This document shows, in pieces, positions 1 through 7,864 of a stretch of 42,649 bases of DNA. Where the stretch lies: assembly GCA_018058545.1 (NCBI GenBank), contig JAGOZU010000020.1, forward strand, positions 1 to 42,649, given 5' to 3'. The notes beneath the pieces are model-generated. The model was not told the DNA's origin. It made no database searches and saw only the letters and a list, made by a program, of their open reading frames with translations. Source of the stretch: Promineifilum sp. (GTDB lineage Bacteria > Chloroflexota > Anaerolineae > Promineifilales > Promineifilaceae). Within the stretch, counting starts at the first letter, position 1. Every line of letters starts with the position of its first letter. The translations under genes were made by a program, and so were the position numbers.

Positions 1-59
1 ACCAGGTTTTCCAGGTAGGTTCGATCGCTGTCACTGAGGTGAACATGTTCCTTTTTCAT
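1..59 (-). mobile_element. IS630-type transposase, N-terminal fragment (runs off left edge)
   Basis: The minus strand opens with ATG at 59-57 and stays in frame to the window edge, giving 19 residues that begin MKKEHVHLSDSDRTYLENL. This resembles the start of IS630-family transposases, where a KxxVxLs..dRxyLe.L helix leads into the helix-turn-helix DNA-binding region. The DDE catalytic domain would lie outside the window. The IS end should fall between about 60 and 112, where the base composition becomes AT-rich, but I could not fix the terminal inverted repeat with only one end visible. It lies directly upstream of the damaged HicB gene. The identification rests on 19 residues only. Confidence 0.5.
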
Positions 60-112
60 GCCGCCAGCGTACCGCTCTTTTATACCTGGCGCAATACTTT
101 GAGTTAAATTAT

Positions 113-472
113 GTTACAGAGTACTTAAGTCAATATCCATTTGAAATTCGCCCTCTTTCGGACGAGGAAGGCGGAGGATTCCTGATTTCTTTTTCCGACT
201 TTTCCGAGTGTGTTTCGGATGGCGCAACAATAAGCGAGGCCATTAATAATGGTCTGGATGCCCTGGAAGAAACGATTGCTGCCCTGGAAAGCATGAACCT
301 GGCCGTGCCGGAACCGGGGAGCGGGGGTAGTTTTAGCGGGAAGTTCGTCCAGCGCGTGCCCAGGAGCGTCCATGCGCGTCTGGCGATGCGGGCCAAACAG
401 GAAGGGGTTAGTATGAATTCGCTGGTAACATCCATTTTGGCAGAAAGTCTCGGTAAGCGCGAAACTATCTGA
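113..472 (+). pseudogene. HicB-family antitoxin, 5' end broken
   Basis: The plus-strand frame ending in TGA 470-472 reads an antitoxin-like protein. It has an N-terminal HicB/UPF0150 fold (YPFEIRPLSDEEGGGFLISF, then a DGATISEAINNGLDALEE stretch) and a C-terminal Arc-type ribbon-helix-helix (RVPRSVHARLAMRAKQEGVS, then a LVTSILAESL helix). In type II HicAB systems HicB neutralises the HicA mRNA interferase and represses the operon. The frame is open from position 38 but has no ATG, GTG or TTG until 290, which is too late for the fold. An ATG at 111 lies one frame off, so restoring a single base near 120 would give a normal start. No hicA is visible on either side. It is probably a remnant damaged by frameshift or by the neighbouring IS insertion. 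The start given is only where homology can begin. Confidence 0.6.
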
Positions 473-545
473 CGAAATAATGTATTTAGATCGACAAAGT
501 TGTTTCCGTAACCCATCCGAAATGAACAGGGTCGACTGACTCAGG

Positions 546-1076
546 CTAATCCCTGGAATCGTTCAATAGATAGGCGACGGCCGCATACGTGCTGGCGAAG
601 GCCAACTCGGGCAATTGGTCGAGCGCGAAGAAGCCCGCGTCGCCCGCATCATCACCCGCCTGCAACACCCCGCCGGTCAGCCGCGCCCGATAGAGAATGA
701 AGATGCTCGCCCCGCCCTGCCCGGGCGGGTTGAAGAAGACATCGATCACTTTCTCGACCGCCACGATCAGCCCCGTCTCCTCCAGCGCCTCGCGCGCGGC
801 CGTGGCGGCGGGATCTTCATCCTGATCGACGTAACCCGCCGGCAAGCTCCATTTGCCGCGCTCCGGGTTCATCCGGCGACGAATCAGCAGCAGCTTGCCA
901 TCCTCGACGACGGCCACGCCCACACCGACTTTGGGATCGGTGAAATAGACATAACGACAGGACGGGCAAACACGGCGAGGCTTGTCCATCTTGCGGACGG
1001 TTTGCATGGGTGTGGCACAGCGCGGGCAATAGACGAACCACGCCGGAGCGCTGTCGGAGTGTGCGGCTTCAGCCAT
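546..1076 (-). CDS. Nudix hydrolase with N-terminal zinc ribbon
   Basis: This 176-residue protein has a treble-clef-like zinc ribbon (C17xxC20 and C37xxC40) followed by a Nudix fold. The Nudix box is intact: G81, E87, R95-E96 and E99-E100 with G102 match GX5EX7REUXEEXGU, so Mg-dependent cleavage of a nucleoside diphosphate linked to another moiety is expected. NudC-like NAD(H) or capped-RNA pyrophosphatases share the ribbon-plus-Nudix layout, but this protein lacks the long NudC N-terminal domain, so the substrate stays open (ADP-ribose or NADH are possible). The start lies 20 bases after the anti-sigma stop, so it is very likely the third gene of the sigma/anti-sigma operon. Confidence 0.88.
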   Translation of the reverse strand: MAEAAHSDSAPAWFVYCPRCATPMQTVRKMDKPRRVCPSCRYVYFTDPKVGVGVAVVEDGKLLLIRRRMNPERGKWSLPAGYVDQDEDPAATAAREALEETGLIVAVEKVIDVFFNPPGQGGASIFILYRARLTGGVLQAGDDAGDAGFFALDQLPELAFASTYAAVAYLLNDSRD

Positions 1077-1096
1077 AATTAATCACCAGTCTGGAA

Positions 1097-1888
1097 TTAA
1101 CGGAGACGCAAACGGACGATCAGCAGCAGGACGAGAAGGAGCAACAAGGCGGCCGCCAGCGCGATCTGGGCCGGGAACAACAGGGAACCAATGCTCCGGC
1201 CACTACCCTGATCCATGGCAGGCTCCACCTGGTCCGGCATCTCGGCCGTCTCTCTATCGGTGGCCTCGGTCGAGAATTGGGCTGCGTCTCCGGCGAGTTC
1301 CTCGGGCGCGAGTGTTCCCTCGACGCCCAGCGTTGACGCGCCGGTCCCGAGGCTCTCCGCTTTGGGCGACGCTTCCACCGTGGGTCGGGTGCGCTGATCC
1401 GCGCCCGGCGCCGCGGAAGCCTCGGCGGGCAAATCGGCCGGGGCCGCTTCCGGAGCCGGAGCGGCGTCCATGGCCGTCTCCTCTGCGATCATCGCGGCCT
1501 GTGGCGCGGCCATCTCGGCGGCGCCTCCGCCGGTGAACTGCCCGCGAAACGCGCCCAGGGCCAGGGTGAACATGAGGAAGAAGGCCGTCAGAGCCGTTGC
1601 CCCGCGCAGGAACGGATAGAGCTGCATCATCGGTTGCGGTTTCGGCCGGCCGTAGAGAGCGGGATCCAGCGCGAAACTGCGCGGCACGCGACGGCGCGGC
1701 ATGGCCCGCATCTGCATCTTCAGGGCGCGCATCCGCTCCAGCTCGGCGCGCAATTCGGCGTCGTGGGCCAGGCGGCTTTCAAAGCGCCCGCGCTCATCGG
1801 CCGCGAGGGCATTATCCAGATAAGCGCCAAGCGCCTCCAGACGTCTCTCCTCGGCCGTCGAGCCGCGATCCCGCATAAAATCAAACAT
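1097..1888 (-). CDS. Membrane anti-sigma-like protein
   Basis: This 263-residue protein follows the ECF sigma gene by 10 bases, the usual place of a cognate anti-sigma factor. Its N-terminal 65 residues look like an anti-sigma domain (LEALGAYLDNALAADERGRF, then repeated helical LRAELERMRAL segments) but lack the Cys/His zinc site of zf-HC2 proteins. A hydrophobic helix lies at about 92-113. An Ala/Pro/Glu-rich low-complexity linker of about 115 residues is probably outside the membrane. A second strong helix lies at about 236-259 and ends in an RLRLR tail. The inferred job is to hold the sigma factor at the membrane until a signal. Two membrane helices with a disordered loop are less common than the single-pass design. 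Confidence 0.75.
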   Translation of the reverse strand: MFDFMRDRGSTAEERRLEALGAYLDNALAADERGRFESRLAHDAELRAELERMRALKMQMRAMPRRRVPRSFALDPALYGRPKPQPMMQLYPFLRGATALTAFFLMFTLALGAFRGQFTGGGAAEMAAPQAAMIAEETAMDAAPAPEAAPADLPAEASAAPGADQRTRPTVEASPKAESLGTGASTLGVEGTLAPEELAGDAAQFSTEATDRETAEMPDQVEPAMDQGSGRSIGSLLFPAQIALAAALLLLLVLLLIVRLRLR

Positions 1889-1898
1889 GGTTATTCGC

Positions 1899-2501
1899 CT
1901 AATTACCTCTTGTTTCTAGACGATATGCCGACGGTAATAGTTCCCCGCCGACGGCTTGCAGGCAATCGCGAAGTCTGGCCCGCGCCCGGCTCAATCGCGA
2001 CTTGACCGTGCCCAGTGAAACGCGGGTGATGGTGGCGATCTCCTGGTAGTCGTAGCCTTCCACATCGCCCAGGACGGTGGCGATGCGCTGGTCGTCGGGC
2101 AGTTCCTTCAGGCAGTGTTCGATGGCCAGGGCCAACTCCACGCGCTGCCGGTGCGCTTCCGGGCCTTCGTTGGGGCTGCGCAGAAAGGCGAAGGACTCGT
2201 TTTCGTCCATGATCTCGTCCAGCGAAGTTTGCGGGCGACGCTTGCGGCGACGCAACTCGTCATAGCAGCGATTGGTGGCCACGCGAATGAGCCATGACTT
2301 GAACGAGCCGCCACGAAAGGTGCGCAGGCTCTGGTAGGCGGTGATGAAGGTCTCCTGAGCCACATCCTCGGCGACGTCCGGGTCGCCCATGATGCGATAG
2401 GCGACGTTGAAGACCATCTCCTGATGCTGGACGACGAGGCGGTTGAAGGCGACGATGTCCCCCTTTTGAGCCTGCTGGATCAGTGATTCTTCATTCATCA
2501 A
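1899..2501 (-). CDS. ECF-type RNA polymerase sigma factor
   Basis: This 200-residue protein has sigma-70 region 2 at about residues 8-85 (FNRLVVQHQEMVFNVAYRIM, then DPDVAEDVAQETFITAYQSL and an RVATNRCYDELRRRKRR basic end) and region 4 at about 130-185 (LKELPDDQRIATVLGDVEGY, QEIATITRVSLGTVKSRLSR, a typical helix-turn-helix for the -35 element). There is no region 1.1 or 3, as expected for ECF factors. It resembles the RpoE/SigW class and would direct polymerase to a small stress or envelope regulon. The genes for an anti-sigma-like membrane protein and a Nudix hydrolase follow at 10 and 20 bases, so the three are probably one transcript. The target promoters are not evident from this window. 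Confidence 0.93.
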   Translation of the reverse strand: MMNEESLIQQAQKGDIVAFNRLVVQHQEMVFNVAYRIMGDPDVAEDVAQETFITAYQSLRTFRGGSFKSWLIRVATNRCYDELRRRKRRPQTSLDEIMDENESFAFLRSPNEGPEAHRQRVELALAIEHCLKELPDDQRIATVLGDVEGYDYQEIATITRVSLGTVKSRLSRARARLRDCLQAVGGELLPSAYRLETRGN

Positions 2502-2799
2502 GGGTGCGCCCCGAAATGTTGGCGTTCAGCGGCCATGACACCGACAACGAATCAGGCGAGGTGTCCCCTCGATTCATCCCGAAGTCGCTGACATAACTGA
2601 ACATAGCCGATTTTGCCGTCAGACTACCATGCCGACGGTTGGGTAAACCGGACGAAGGTATTATAGGGTGGTCAGTGAGGATAGGCTAATCGTGAGGTTA
2701 GTCGGTCGCCGGTCATCGTGAACACAAGTTCGCATCGACGACCCAAGCCACCATAGAGCGTCATTCGGCCGTCGCCTTGGCCGCCTCCGCCCGGACAGC
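2502..2799. other. Intergenic region between ClC gene and sigma operon
   Basis: I see no gene in these 298 bases. Both flanking genes are on the minus strand, so the region should hold the 3' end of the ClC transcript and the promoter of the sigma operon. A minus-strand TATAAT at 2665-2660 has a weak TTAGCC at 2689-2684 at 18-base spacing. It would start transcription near 2653 and give a leader of about 150 bases. I found no convincing terminator or structured RNA. Confidence 0.4.
2660..2689 (-). promoter_or_regulatory. Possible promoter of the sigma/anti-sigma/Nudix operon
   Basis: On the minus strand, TTAGCC (2689-2684) and TATAAT (2665-2660) are 18 bases apart. The -10 is consensus and the -35 is weak. 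It points at the sigma gene starting at 2501. ECF operons are often also self-activated, but no ECF-type promoter could be recognised. Confidence 0.4.
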
Positions 2800-4632
2800 C
2801 TACCGATCCCGCTGCAGCCACCCTGGCTCCCGCTCGTTCTCCTCCCTCATGCGTCGCAAGCGCGCCTCCAGAATGCCGGTTCGGCCGAGATAGCCGACCA
2901 GTTCCTGCGGCCGATCGCGGCGAACGACAGGCAATCGACCGACATCATAGCGCAGCATTTTGTCGATGGCGTCGTTCATGGGTTCGTCGGGATAGGTCAC
3001 CCGGGGATTGCTCGTCCCCGCCAGCAAGATGGATAATGAGGCTCGGTCAGGGCGCTCCATCGCGCGCAATACGTCGCTCCGGGTGATGATGCCCACCAGA
3101 TGGCCGTCCTCGTCGACGATGGGCAGGCCGTTGCGACGGCCAAGTTGCGGGTCGTCGCGGGCGATGCGGTCGGCCAACTCGGCCAATGACATCTTCGCCG
3201 GCAGACGCGGCGGGTCGCTGTCCATTACCTCGGCCACCGTGATCCGATGCATGATGTCGGCCTCGTAATCCTGCTGGACGCGCAAGCCGCGCCGGACCAG
3301 CTTCTCGGTCTGCATCGAGTTGCGCATGAACCGCGTCGTCACCAGATCAGCGACGACGCATACCAGCATTAGCGGCAAGACGGCCGTGTAGTCGCGCGTC
3401 AGTTCAAAGGCGAAGATGATGAAAGTGAAGGTGGCTCGCGAGGCGGCGCCGAAGACGGCGGCCATCGCCGCCAATGCGCATGCGCCCGGCGACAGGTTGG
3501 CCCCGGGGACCACGGCGTTGACCGCCAGGGCAAACAGCGCCCCCAGAGCCGCGCCGATCATGAACGTCGGCGTCAACAGACCGCCCGGCATGCCCGAACC
3601 AAGAGCCAGAAACAGAGCCAGGCTTTTAACGAGGACGATGACGATCAGGACGGAGGGCGCGAACTCATTATTCAGGATGCTGGTGATATTGTCATAGCCG
3701 ACGCCCAGGACATACGGCGCGAAATACCCGATGACGCCGATCACTAACCCTGCCAGAACCGGCCACCACATGGGATCGAGCGGCAGCCGCTCAAACTGGT
3801 CTTCCACCCAATAGAGCGCGCCGCTGTAGCCGACGGCGAAAAAGCCGCAGATCAATCCGAGGGCGACGTAGTGGGGAAGATAGGCGGGGACGCCAAAGTC
3901 CATCTGCCCGACATCGAACATCGGCCCGCGTCCCGTCAGACCGAAATGAACCGTCGTGGCCAATGTGCTGGCGATGACCAGCGGGATGAAGGAGCGGGTC
4001 TTGAATTCGAAGAGAAGCAGTTCGATGGCCAGGATGACAGCGGCGATGGGCGTATTGAACGCCGCCGCCATGCCCGCCGCAGCGCCGCACGACAGCAGCA
4101 CCTTCCGCTCGACGGCCGTCAGGCAGAACATCTGCCCCACCAGCGAGCCTACCGAGCTGCCCGTCGAGATGATCGGGCCTTCCGCGCCGACCGGCCCGCC
4201 GGTGCCGATGACGATCGCTGTGGAAACCTGCTTCAGCAGGGCGATGCGGGGCGGGATCCGGCTGCGATTGGTCAGCACCGCCTCTATCGCTTCCGGGACG
4301 CCGTGGCCGTGGATCTCCGGCGAGACGTATTTGGCGATCAGGCCGATGATCAGGCCGCCGATGATCGGCGCGACGACCACCAGCGGCCCCAGCGTGTGAT
4401 ATCGCAGATTGGGAATCTGAAAGCCGATGCGCTGGAAGAAGATCAGATTGCTGATGAAGCCGATGAGGGCGATGAGCAGATAGGCGGCCAGCCCGGCGGC
4501 GATGCCGGTGACAGCCGCCAGCAAGGATAGCGCCAACAGCCGGTTATCCTTGCCTCCAACTGTGCCGTTTCCATCCGCCCGATTGTCATGCGCCTTTGCG
4601 AGCATCATTCTTTTCACTCGATGGCCGTCCAC
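2800..4632 (-). CDS. ClC-family chloride channel/antiporter with paired CBS domains
   Basis: This 610-residue protein has about 10-12 membrane helices (residues 28-450) followed by two CBS domains (about 470-590). The ClC signature regions are visible: GHGVPEAIEA (the GSGIP-equivalent region), GGPVGAEGPII (GxEGP, with the gating glutamate) and GSGMPGGLLTP (the GxFxP-equivalent region). The retained gating Glu fits either a Cl-/H+ antiporter or a gated channel. The cytoplasmic CBS pair may bind adenine nucleotides and regulate transport, as in other ClC proteins. Start choice: ATG at 4632 gives MDGHRVKRMMLAKAHDN; inner Met codons at residues 9-10 are possible alternatives. It is a single-gene unit; the next gene upstream is a tRNA on the other strand. 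Confidence 0.9.
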   Translation of the reverse strand: MDGHRVKRMMLAKAHDNRADGNGTVGGKDNRLLALSLLAAVTGIAAGLAAYLLIALIGFISNLIFFQRIGFQIPNLRYHTLGPLVVVAPIIGGLIIGLIAKYVSPEIHGHGVPEAIEAVLTNRSRIPPRIALLKQVSTAIVIGTGGPVGAEGPIISTGSSVGSLVGQMFCLTAVERKVLLSCGAAAGMAAAFNTPIAAVILAIELLLFEFKTRSFIPLVIASTLATTVHFGLTGRGPMFDVGQMDFGVPAYLPHYVALGLICGFFAVGYSGALYWVEDQFERLPLDPMWWPVLAGLVIGVIGYFAPYVLGVGYDNITSILNNEFAPSVLIVIVLVKSLALFLALGSGMPGGLLTPTFMIGAALGALFALAVNAVVPGANLSPGACALAAMAAVFGAASRATFTFIIFAFELTRDYTAVLPLMLVCVVADLVTTRFMRNSMQTEKLVRRGLRVQQDYEADIMHRITVAEVMDSDPPRLPAKMSLAELADRIARDDPQLGRRNGLPIVDEDGHLVGIITRSDVLRAMERPDRASLSILLAGTSNPRVTYPDEPMNDAIDKMLRYDVGRLPVVRRDRPQELVGYLGRTGILEARLRRMREENEREPGWLQRDR

Positions 4633-4719
4633 CGCCTTCGCGCTCCGTCAGGCGACCGGTGAAATTCTATAGCGTGATGGGGCGCAGATCAATTTTCGGC
4701 ATTGATGCAAGGGACGAAA

Positions 4720-4748
4720 TTGACACCGGCAGGGTCTTGTTCTATACT
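4720..4748 (+). promoter_or_regulatory. Consensus sigma-70-type promoter of tRNA-Leu
   Basis: TTGACA at 4720-4725 and TATACT at 4743-4748 are separated by exactly 17 bases. Transcription would start near 4755, about 12 bases before the mature tRNA. This is the best promoter in the window and a useful guide to the -35/-10 code of this genome. Confidence 0.85.
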
Positions 4749-4766
4749 TGCCCCTGGTTCAGTCCG

Positions 4767-4848
<82 letters not shown>

Positions 4849-4895
4849 TCGACATAACCGAATTATAGGGTTCGCCGGAAAGGTGGGCAAACAAT

Positions 4896-4920
4896 GGCTT
4901 CCGCGACGGGGGCCTTTTTT
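4896..4920 (+). terminator. Rho-independent terminator after tRNA-Leu
   Basis: GGCTTCC (4896-4902) pairs with GGGGGCC (4908-4914), including two G-U pairs, around loop GCGAC. Six T residues follow at 4915-4920. It lies between the tRNA and the 3' end of mutL, which is on the opposite strand, and would end the tRNA transcript. Confidence 0.75.
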
Positions 4921-4932
4921 GTTTGTCGGGCA

Positions 4933-6723
4933 TCACGTCCGCCCAAACTGGCGGGCCAGCGCGGCGGCCGACAGGTGGATGAGCGTCGGGCGGCCGTGGG
5001 GGCAGGTGTGGGGTACCTCGCAAGCCTCCAGTTGCAGGATCATCGCCTCCATCTCCTCGCGCGTCATAACCTGACCGGCCTTGACCGCGGCCGTCTTGCA
5101 GACGCGCCTGACGACCATCGCCTCCGTCTCCGCCTGCAACGGCGCGGTCTCGTTCTCCAGATCGGCCACGACGGCCGCCAGGGCCGCCGCCGGATCGGAT
5201 CGGCTCAGAATCGCCGGCACCGCGCGAATCCGAAACGCATTTGGCCCGAACGACTCGATCTCGAAGCCCAATGCAGTCAATAAGCCCAGGTTCTCTTCCA
5301 CCAGGTGAGCTTGCGAGGGGGACAGATAGACGGTTGCGGCGGCCACCAGCCCCTGCGAGGCGATCCCCTGCCCTTGCCGTTGGGCCATGAACTGCTCGAA
5401 CAGGATACGCTCGTGGGCGGCATGCTGGTCGATGAGGTAGAGGCCGTCCGGCCCCTCGGCGATGATATAGGCCGCGCCGGCCTGGCCGATGACGCGCATG
5501 ATGGGCAGCCGCGAGGCGCCATTATCCAACAGCGACGGGGCGGCCGTTCCCTCATTCGGGCTTTGTTCCGGGGCCGGGCCTTGCAATTGCCAGGGGATGT
5601 CGAGACGGCTGGAGGGCATATCGTCGCGCTCGGCCTGCGGGCGGAAACCCGACCACCCGCCGATGCCCTGATCCGAAGACACCCAGCCGCCCAGCCCCAG
5701 GCTACGAGCGGGAGCCGTCTCCATCAACGCCTCGCGCGTCGCTCGCTGCACGGCCGAAAACACGGCCCCCTCATCGCGAAACCGAACCTCCACCTTGGTC
5801 GGATGGACGTTGACATCCACCTCCTCCGGCAGCATGTCGATGAAGAGCACCGCCATGGGGAAACGGCCCACCGGCAGCAGCGTGTGATAGGCCTGGACGA
5901 CGGCGAAAGTGAGCCGGGGATCGCGAATCGTGCGGCCATTGACATAAAGTTGGATATGGTTGCGGCCGGCGTAGTTCAGGGCGGGGTCGCTGACGAAACC
6001 ACGCACCGCCGGCTTTCGATTGTTCGCGACAGACGGTTCGGACTCTCGCGGAAGGAGTTCGATGAGTTGGTGGAGCGTGTCCGGGCCATAGGCGGCCAGC
6101 AGGACGTCGGCCGTCGAGCCGCTGCCGGTCGTCTGGAAGGTCACCCGATTGTCATGACTCAACCGGAAGCGAATGGCCGGATAGGCCATGGCGTAGCGGG
6201 TGACGAACTCGTCGATGAGGCGCTTCTCGGTCGTGATGCTTTTCAGAAATTTTAGCCGTGCCGGGACGTTGTAGAAGAGGTTCTCGACGGCGATGACCGT
6301 GCCCGCCGGCGCGCCAACCGGCTCCCGGTCGGTGATGATGCCGCCGTCGAGAACGAGGCGAACCCCGGTCGAAGCCGCTCGCTCCCGGCTGACGACCGTG
6401 ACCCGGCTGACCGCGGAGATGGCGGCCAGCGCCTCGCCCCGGAAGCCGAGGGTGCGAATGGACCACAACTCGTCGGCCGACTGAAGCTTCGACGTGGCGT
6501 GGCGCAGGAAGGCCGTCTCAATCTCATCAGCGGGCATGCCGTCGCCGTTATCGGCCACCTGGATCAGCTCGCGGCCGCCACCCCGGATGTCGATGGTGAT
6601 GACGGTCGCCCCGGCGTCGATGGCGTTTTCCATCAACTCCTTGACGACGGATGAGGGCCGTTCGACCACTTCGCCCGCGGCGATTTGCGAGGCCAACTGG
6701 TCGGGCAACACATGAATAGTCAT
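4933..6723 (-). CDS. mutL: DNA mismatch repair protein MutL
   Basis: This 596-residue MutL has the GHKL ATPase at residues 1-200 (Glu32 in KELMENAIDAGA, then DNGDGM, TLGFRGEAL and a GT-rich lid), a transducer domain to about 330, a low-complexity linker and a C-terminal dimerisation domain. The endonuclease metal motif DQHAAHERILFE begins at D432, and a CPHGRP motif lies near the C-terminus. Both are features of nicking MutL proteins as opposed to the E. coli type, so strand choice probably depends on MutL nicking and not on MutH. No mutS is nearby. The gene diverges from the hydrolase gene at 6807. Confidence 0.97.
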   Translation of the reverse strand: MTIHVLPDQLASQIAAGEVVERPSSVVKELMENAIDAGATVITIDIRGGGRELIQVADNGDGMPADEIETAFLRHATSKLQSADELWSIRTLGFRGEALAAISAVSRVTVVSRERAASTGVRLVLDGGIITDREPVGAPAGTVIAVENLFYNVPARLKFLKSITTEKRLIDEFVTRYAMAYPAIRFRLSHDNRVTFQTTGSGSTADVLLAAYGPDTLHQLIELLPRESEPSVANNRKPAVRGFVSDPALNYAGRNHIQLYVNGRTIRDPRLTFAVVQAYHTLLPVGRFPMAVLFIDMLPEEVDVNVHPTKVEVRFRDEGAVFSAVQRATREALMETAPARSLGLGGWVSSDQGIGGWSGFRPQAERDDMPSSRLDIPWQLQGPAPEQSPNEGTAAPSLLDNGASRLPIMRVIGQAGAAYIIAEGPDGLYLIDQHAAHERILFEQFMAQRQGQGIASQGLVAAATVYLSPSQAHLVEENLGLLTALGFEIESFGPNAFRIRAVPAILSRSDPAAALAAVVADLENETAPLQAETEAMVVRRVCKTAAVKAGQVMTREEMEAMILQLEACEVPHTCPHGRPTLIHLSAAALARQFGRT

Positions 6724-6755
6724 AGCCCGATTGTACCAGATTCGCGGGCGGATGA

Positions 6756-6784
6756 TTGCCCCATGGGCGGCTTGTCACTATACT
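6756..6784 (+). promoter_or_regulatory. Promoter of the alpha/beta hydrolase gene
   Basis: TTGCCC (6756-6761) and TATACT (6779-6784) are 17 bases apart. Transcription would start near 6791. A GAGG ribosome site at 6794-6797 lies 9 bases before ATG 6807. The element sits in the 83-base divergent gap with mutL. Confidence 0.65.
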
Positions 6785-6806
6785 CCGGCCCACGAGGTAA
6801 CCATAT

Positions 6807-7661
6807 ATGCCTTTTAAGCCGAATTATGAAGTAAAAACGGAGCGGCTCCCCTATACCCTGGCATCCGGGAAGCCCTTGCCGGACGGCCGTCGCGTAGGCG
6901 TGCTCGTGCTCCACGGATTCATGGGCAGCCCCCTCAGTTCGCGACCCATGGCCGAGTATCTCAACCAAAAAGGGGTGTTCGTCCATTGCCCGCTGTTGCC
7001 CGGCCACGGGACCTACCCCAGCGCCTTGCGCGGAGCGGGGCGCAACCTGTGGCTGGCCGAAGCCGAAGAGGCCTACCGGCTGGTCCGCCAACAGTGCGAC
7101 GAACTGTATCTAATCGGCCATTCAATGGGCAATATCCTTGGCGCGCATATCGCTGTGAAATATGGCGACGCACAGGGTATCGCCATGCTCGCGCCGGTCT
7201 ACAACCCGCCGGATAAACGCCTCAATTGGGTCAAATACATCCATCACTTCGTCCCCTGGTATTACCCCCACAAGAGCAAGAAAGAAAGCATGCAGCATCT
7301 GGTGCGCGAGCGGGTGCTGGATTTCGACCCATCGGTAGATTACGACAGCCCCGAATTCCAGGCTCAATTGCCCCAGGTCAGCCGGGTTCCCCTGTCGGGC
7401 ATGCACGAGATGGTGGCCATGATCGAAATGGGGCGGAAGCTGTGGCCCCGGCTGGACATTCCGGTGCGGATCTTCGCCGGTGAAGACGACAATGCGGCCC
7501 ACCCGGACAACGCCCGCCAAATACTCTCCATCCTGCCGAACAGGGACAAAAACCTGACGGTATATCCCCACGTGGGGCACGAACTCATGCGGCCGTTCGA
7601 GCCGATTCACGCCACGGTCTGGGAGTCCGTGGCGGCATTCATCCTGAAAAGCGAGGGATAA
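6807..7661 (+). CDS. Alpha/beta hydrolase (carboxylesterase/monoacylglycerol lipase-like)
   Basis: This 284-residue soluble protein has an oxyanion strand HGFMGSP at 36-42, the nucleophile elbow GHSMG at 104-108 (Ser106), a likely acid at Asp227 or Asp228 (FAGEDD) and His258 in HVGHEL. These form a classic Ser-Asp-His triad. Order, size and motifs resemble the Est30/monoglyceride lipase group of short-chain ester hydrolases. There is no signal peptide, so it acts in the cytoplasm. It stands alone as a transcription unit with its own promoter. The substrate cannot be told from sequence. Confidence 0.88.
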   Translation: MPFKPNYEVKTERLPYTLASGKPLPDGRRVGVLVLHGFMGSPLSSRPMAEYLNQKGVFVHCPLLPGHGTYPSALRGAGRNLWLAEAEEAYRLVRQQCDELYLIGHSMGNILGAHIAVKYGDAQGIAMLAPVYNPPDKRLNWVKYIHHFVPWYYPHKSKKESMQHLVRERVLDFDPSVDYDSPEFQAQLPQVSRVPLSGMHEMVAMIEMGRKLWPRLDIPVRIFAGEDDNAAHPDNARQILSILPNRDKNLTVYPHVGHELMRPFEPIHATVWESVAAFILKSEG

Positions 7662-7845
7662 GCCGATCCATTCTGATCCCGTTCTTTTTTTGTCTTTTCG
7701 GTGTTTTTGAGTGACAATAGATGCGGAAGTGCGGGCAGAGGAAGGGATTGAACGAGTCCGCGGTGTGCCATTATTTGTGGCCGTAAATTATCCACGACGA
7801 TTCACTCAAACCCCCATACCGCGCTTACCATTTACTTTCTGTTTC

Positions 7846-7852
7846 AAAGGAG
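7846..7852 (+). promoter_or_regulatory. Ribosome binding site of the BMP lipoprotein gene
   Basis: AAAGGAG lies 12 bases before ATG 7865, a slightly long spacing. The 203-base gap upstream also holds a weak TTGAAC (7748-7753)/TTATTT (7771-7776) pair at 17-base spacing, which may be the operon promoter. I see no purine riboswitch. Confidence 0.5.
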
Positions 7853-7864
7853 AAGAGAAAGATT

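Noticed and set aside
4849-4895. Second tRNA or encoded CCA after tRNA-Leu
   Set aside because: The sequence after the discriminator is TCG and no further cloverleaf can be folded.
7655-7690. Terminator after the alpha/beta hydrolase
   Set aside because: A seven-T run is present (7684-7690), but the only stem I can draw is 5 bp with a 16-base loop that includes the stop codon.
7662-7864. Purine riboswitch before the BMP operon
   Set aside because: I looked for the conserved three-way junction loops expected for a nucleobase importer and found none.
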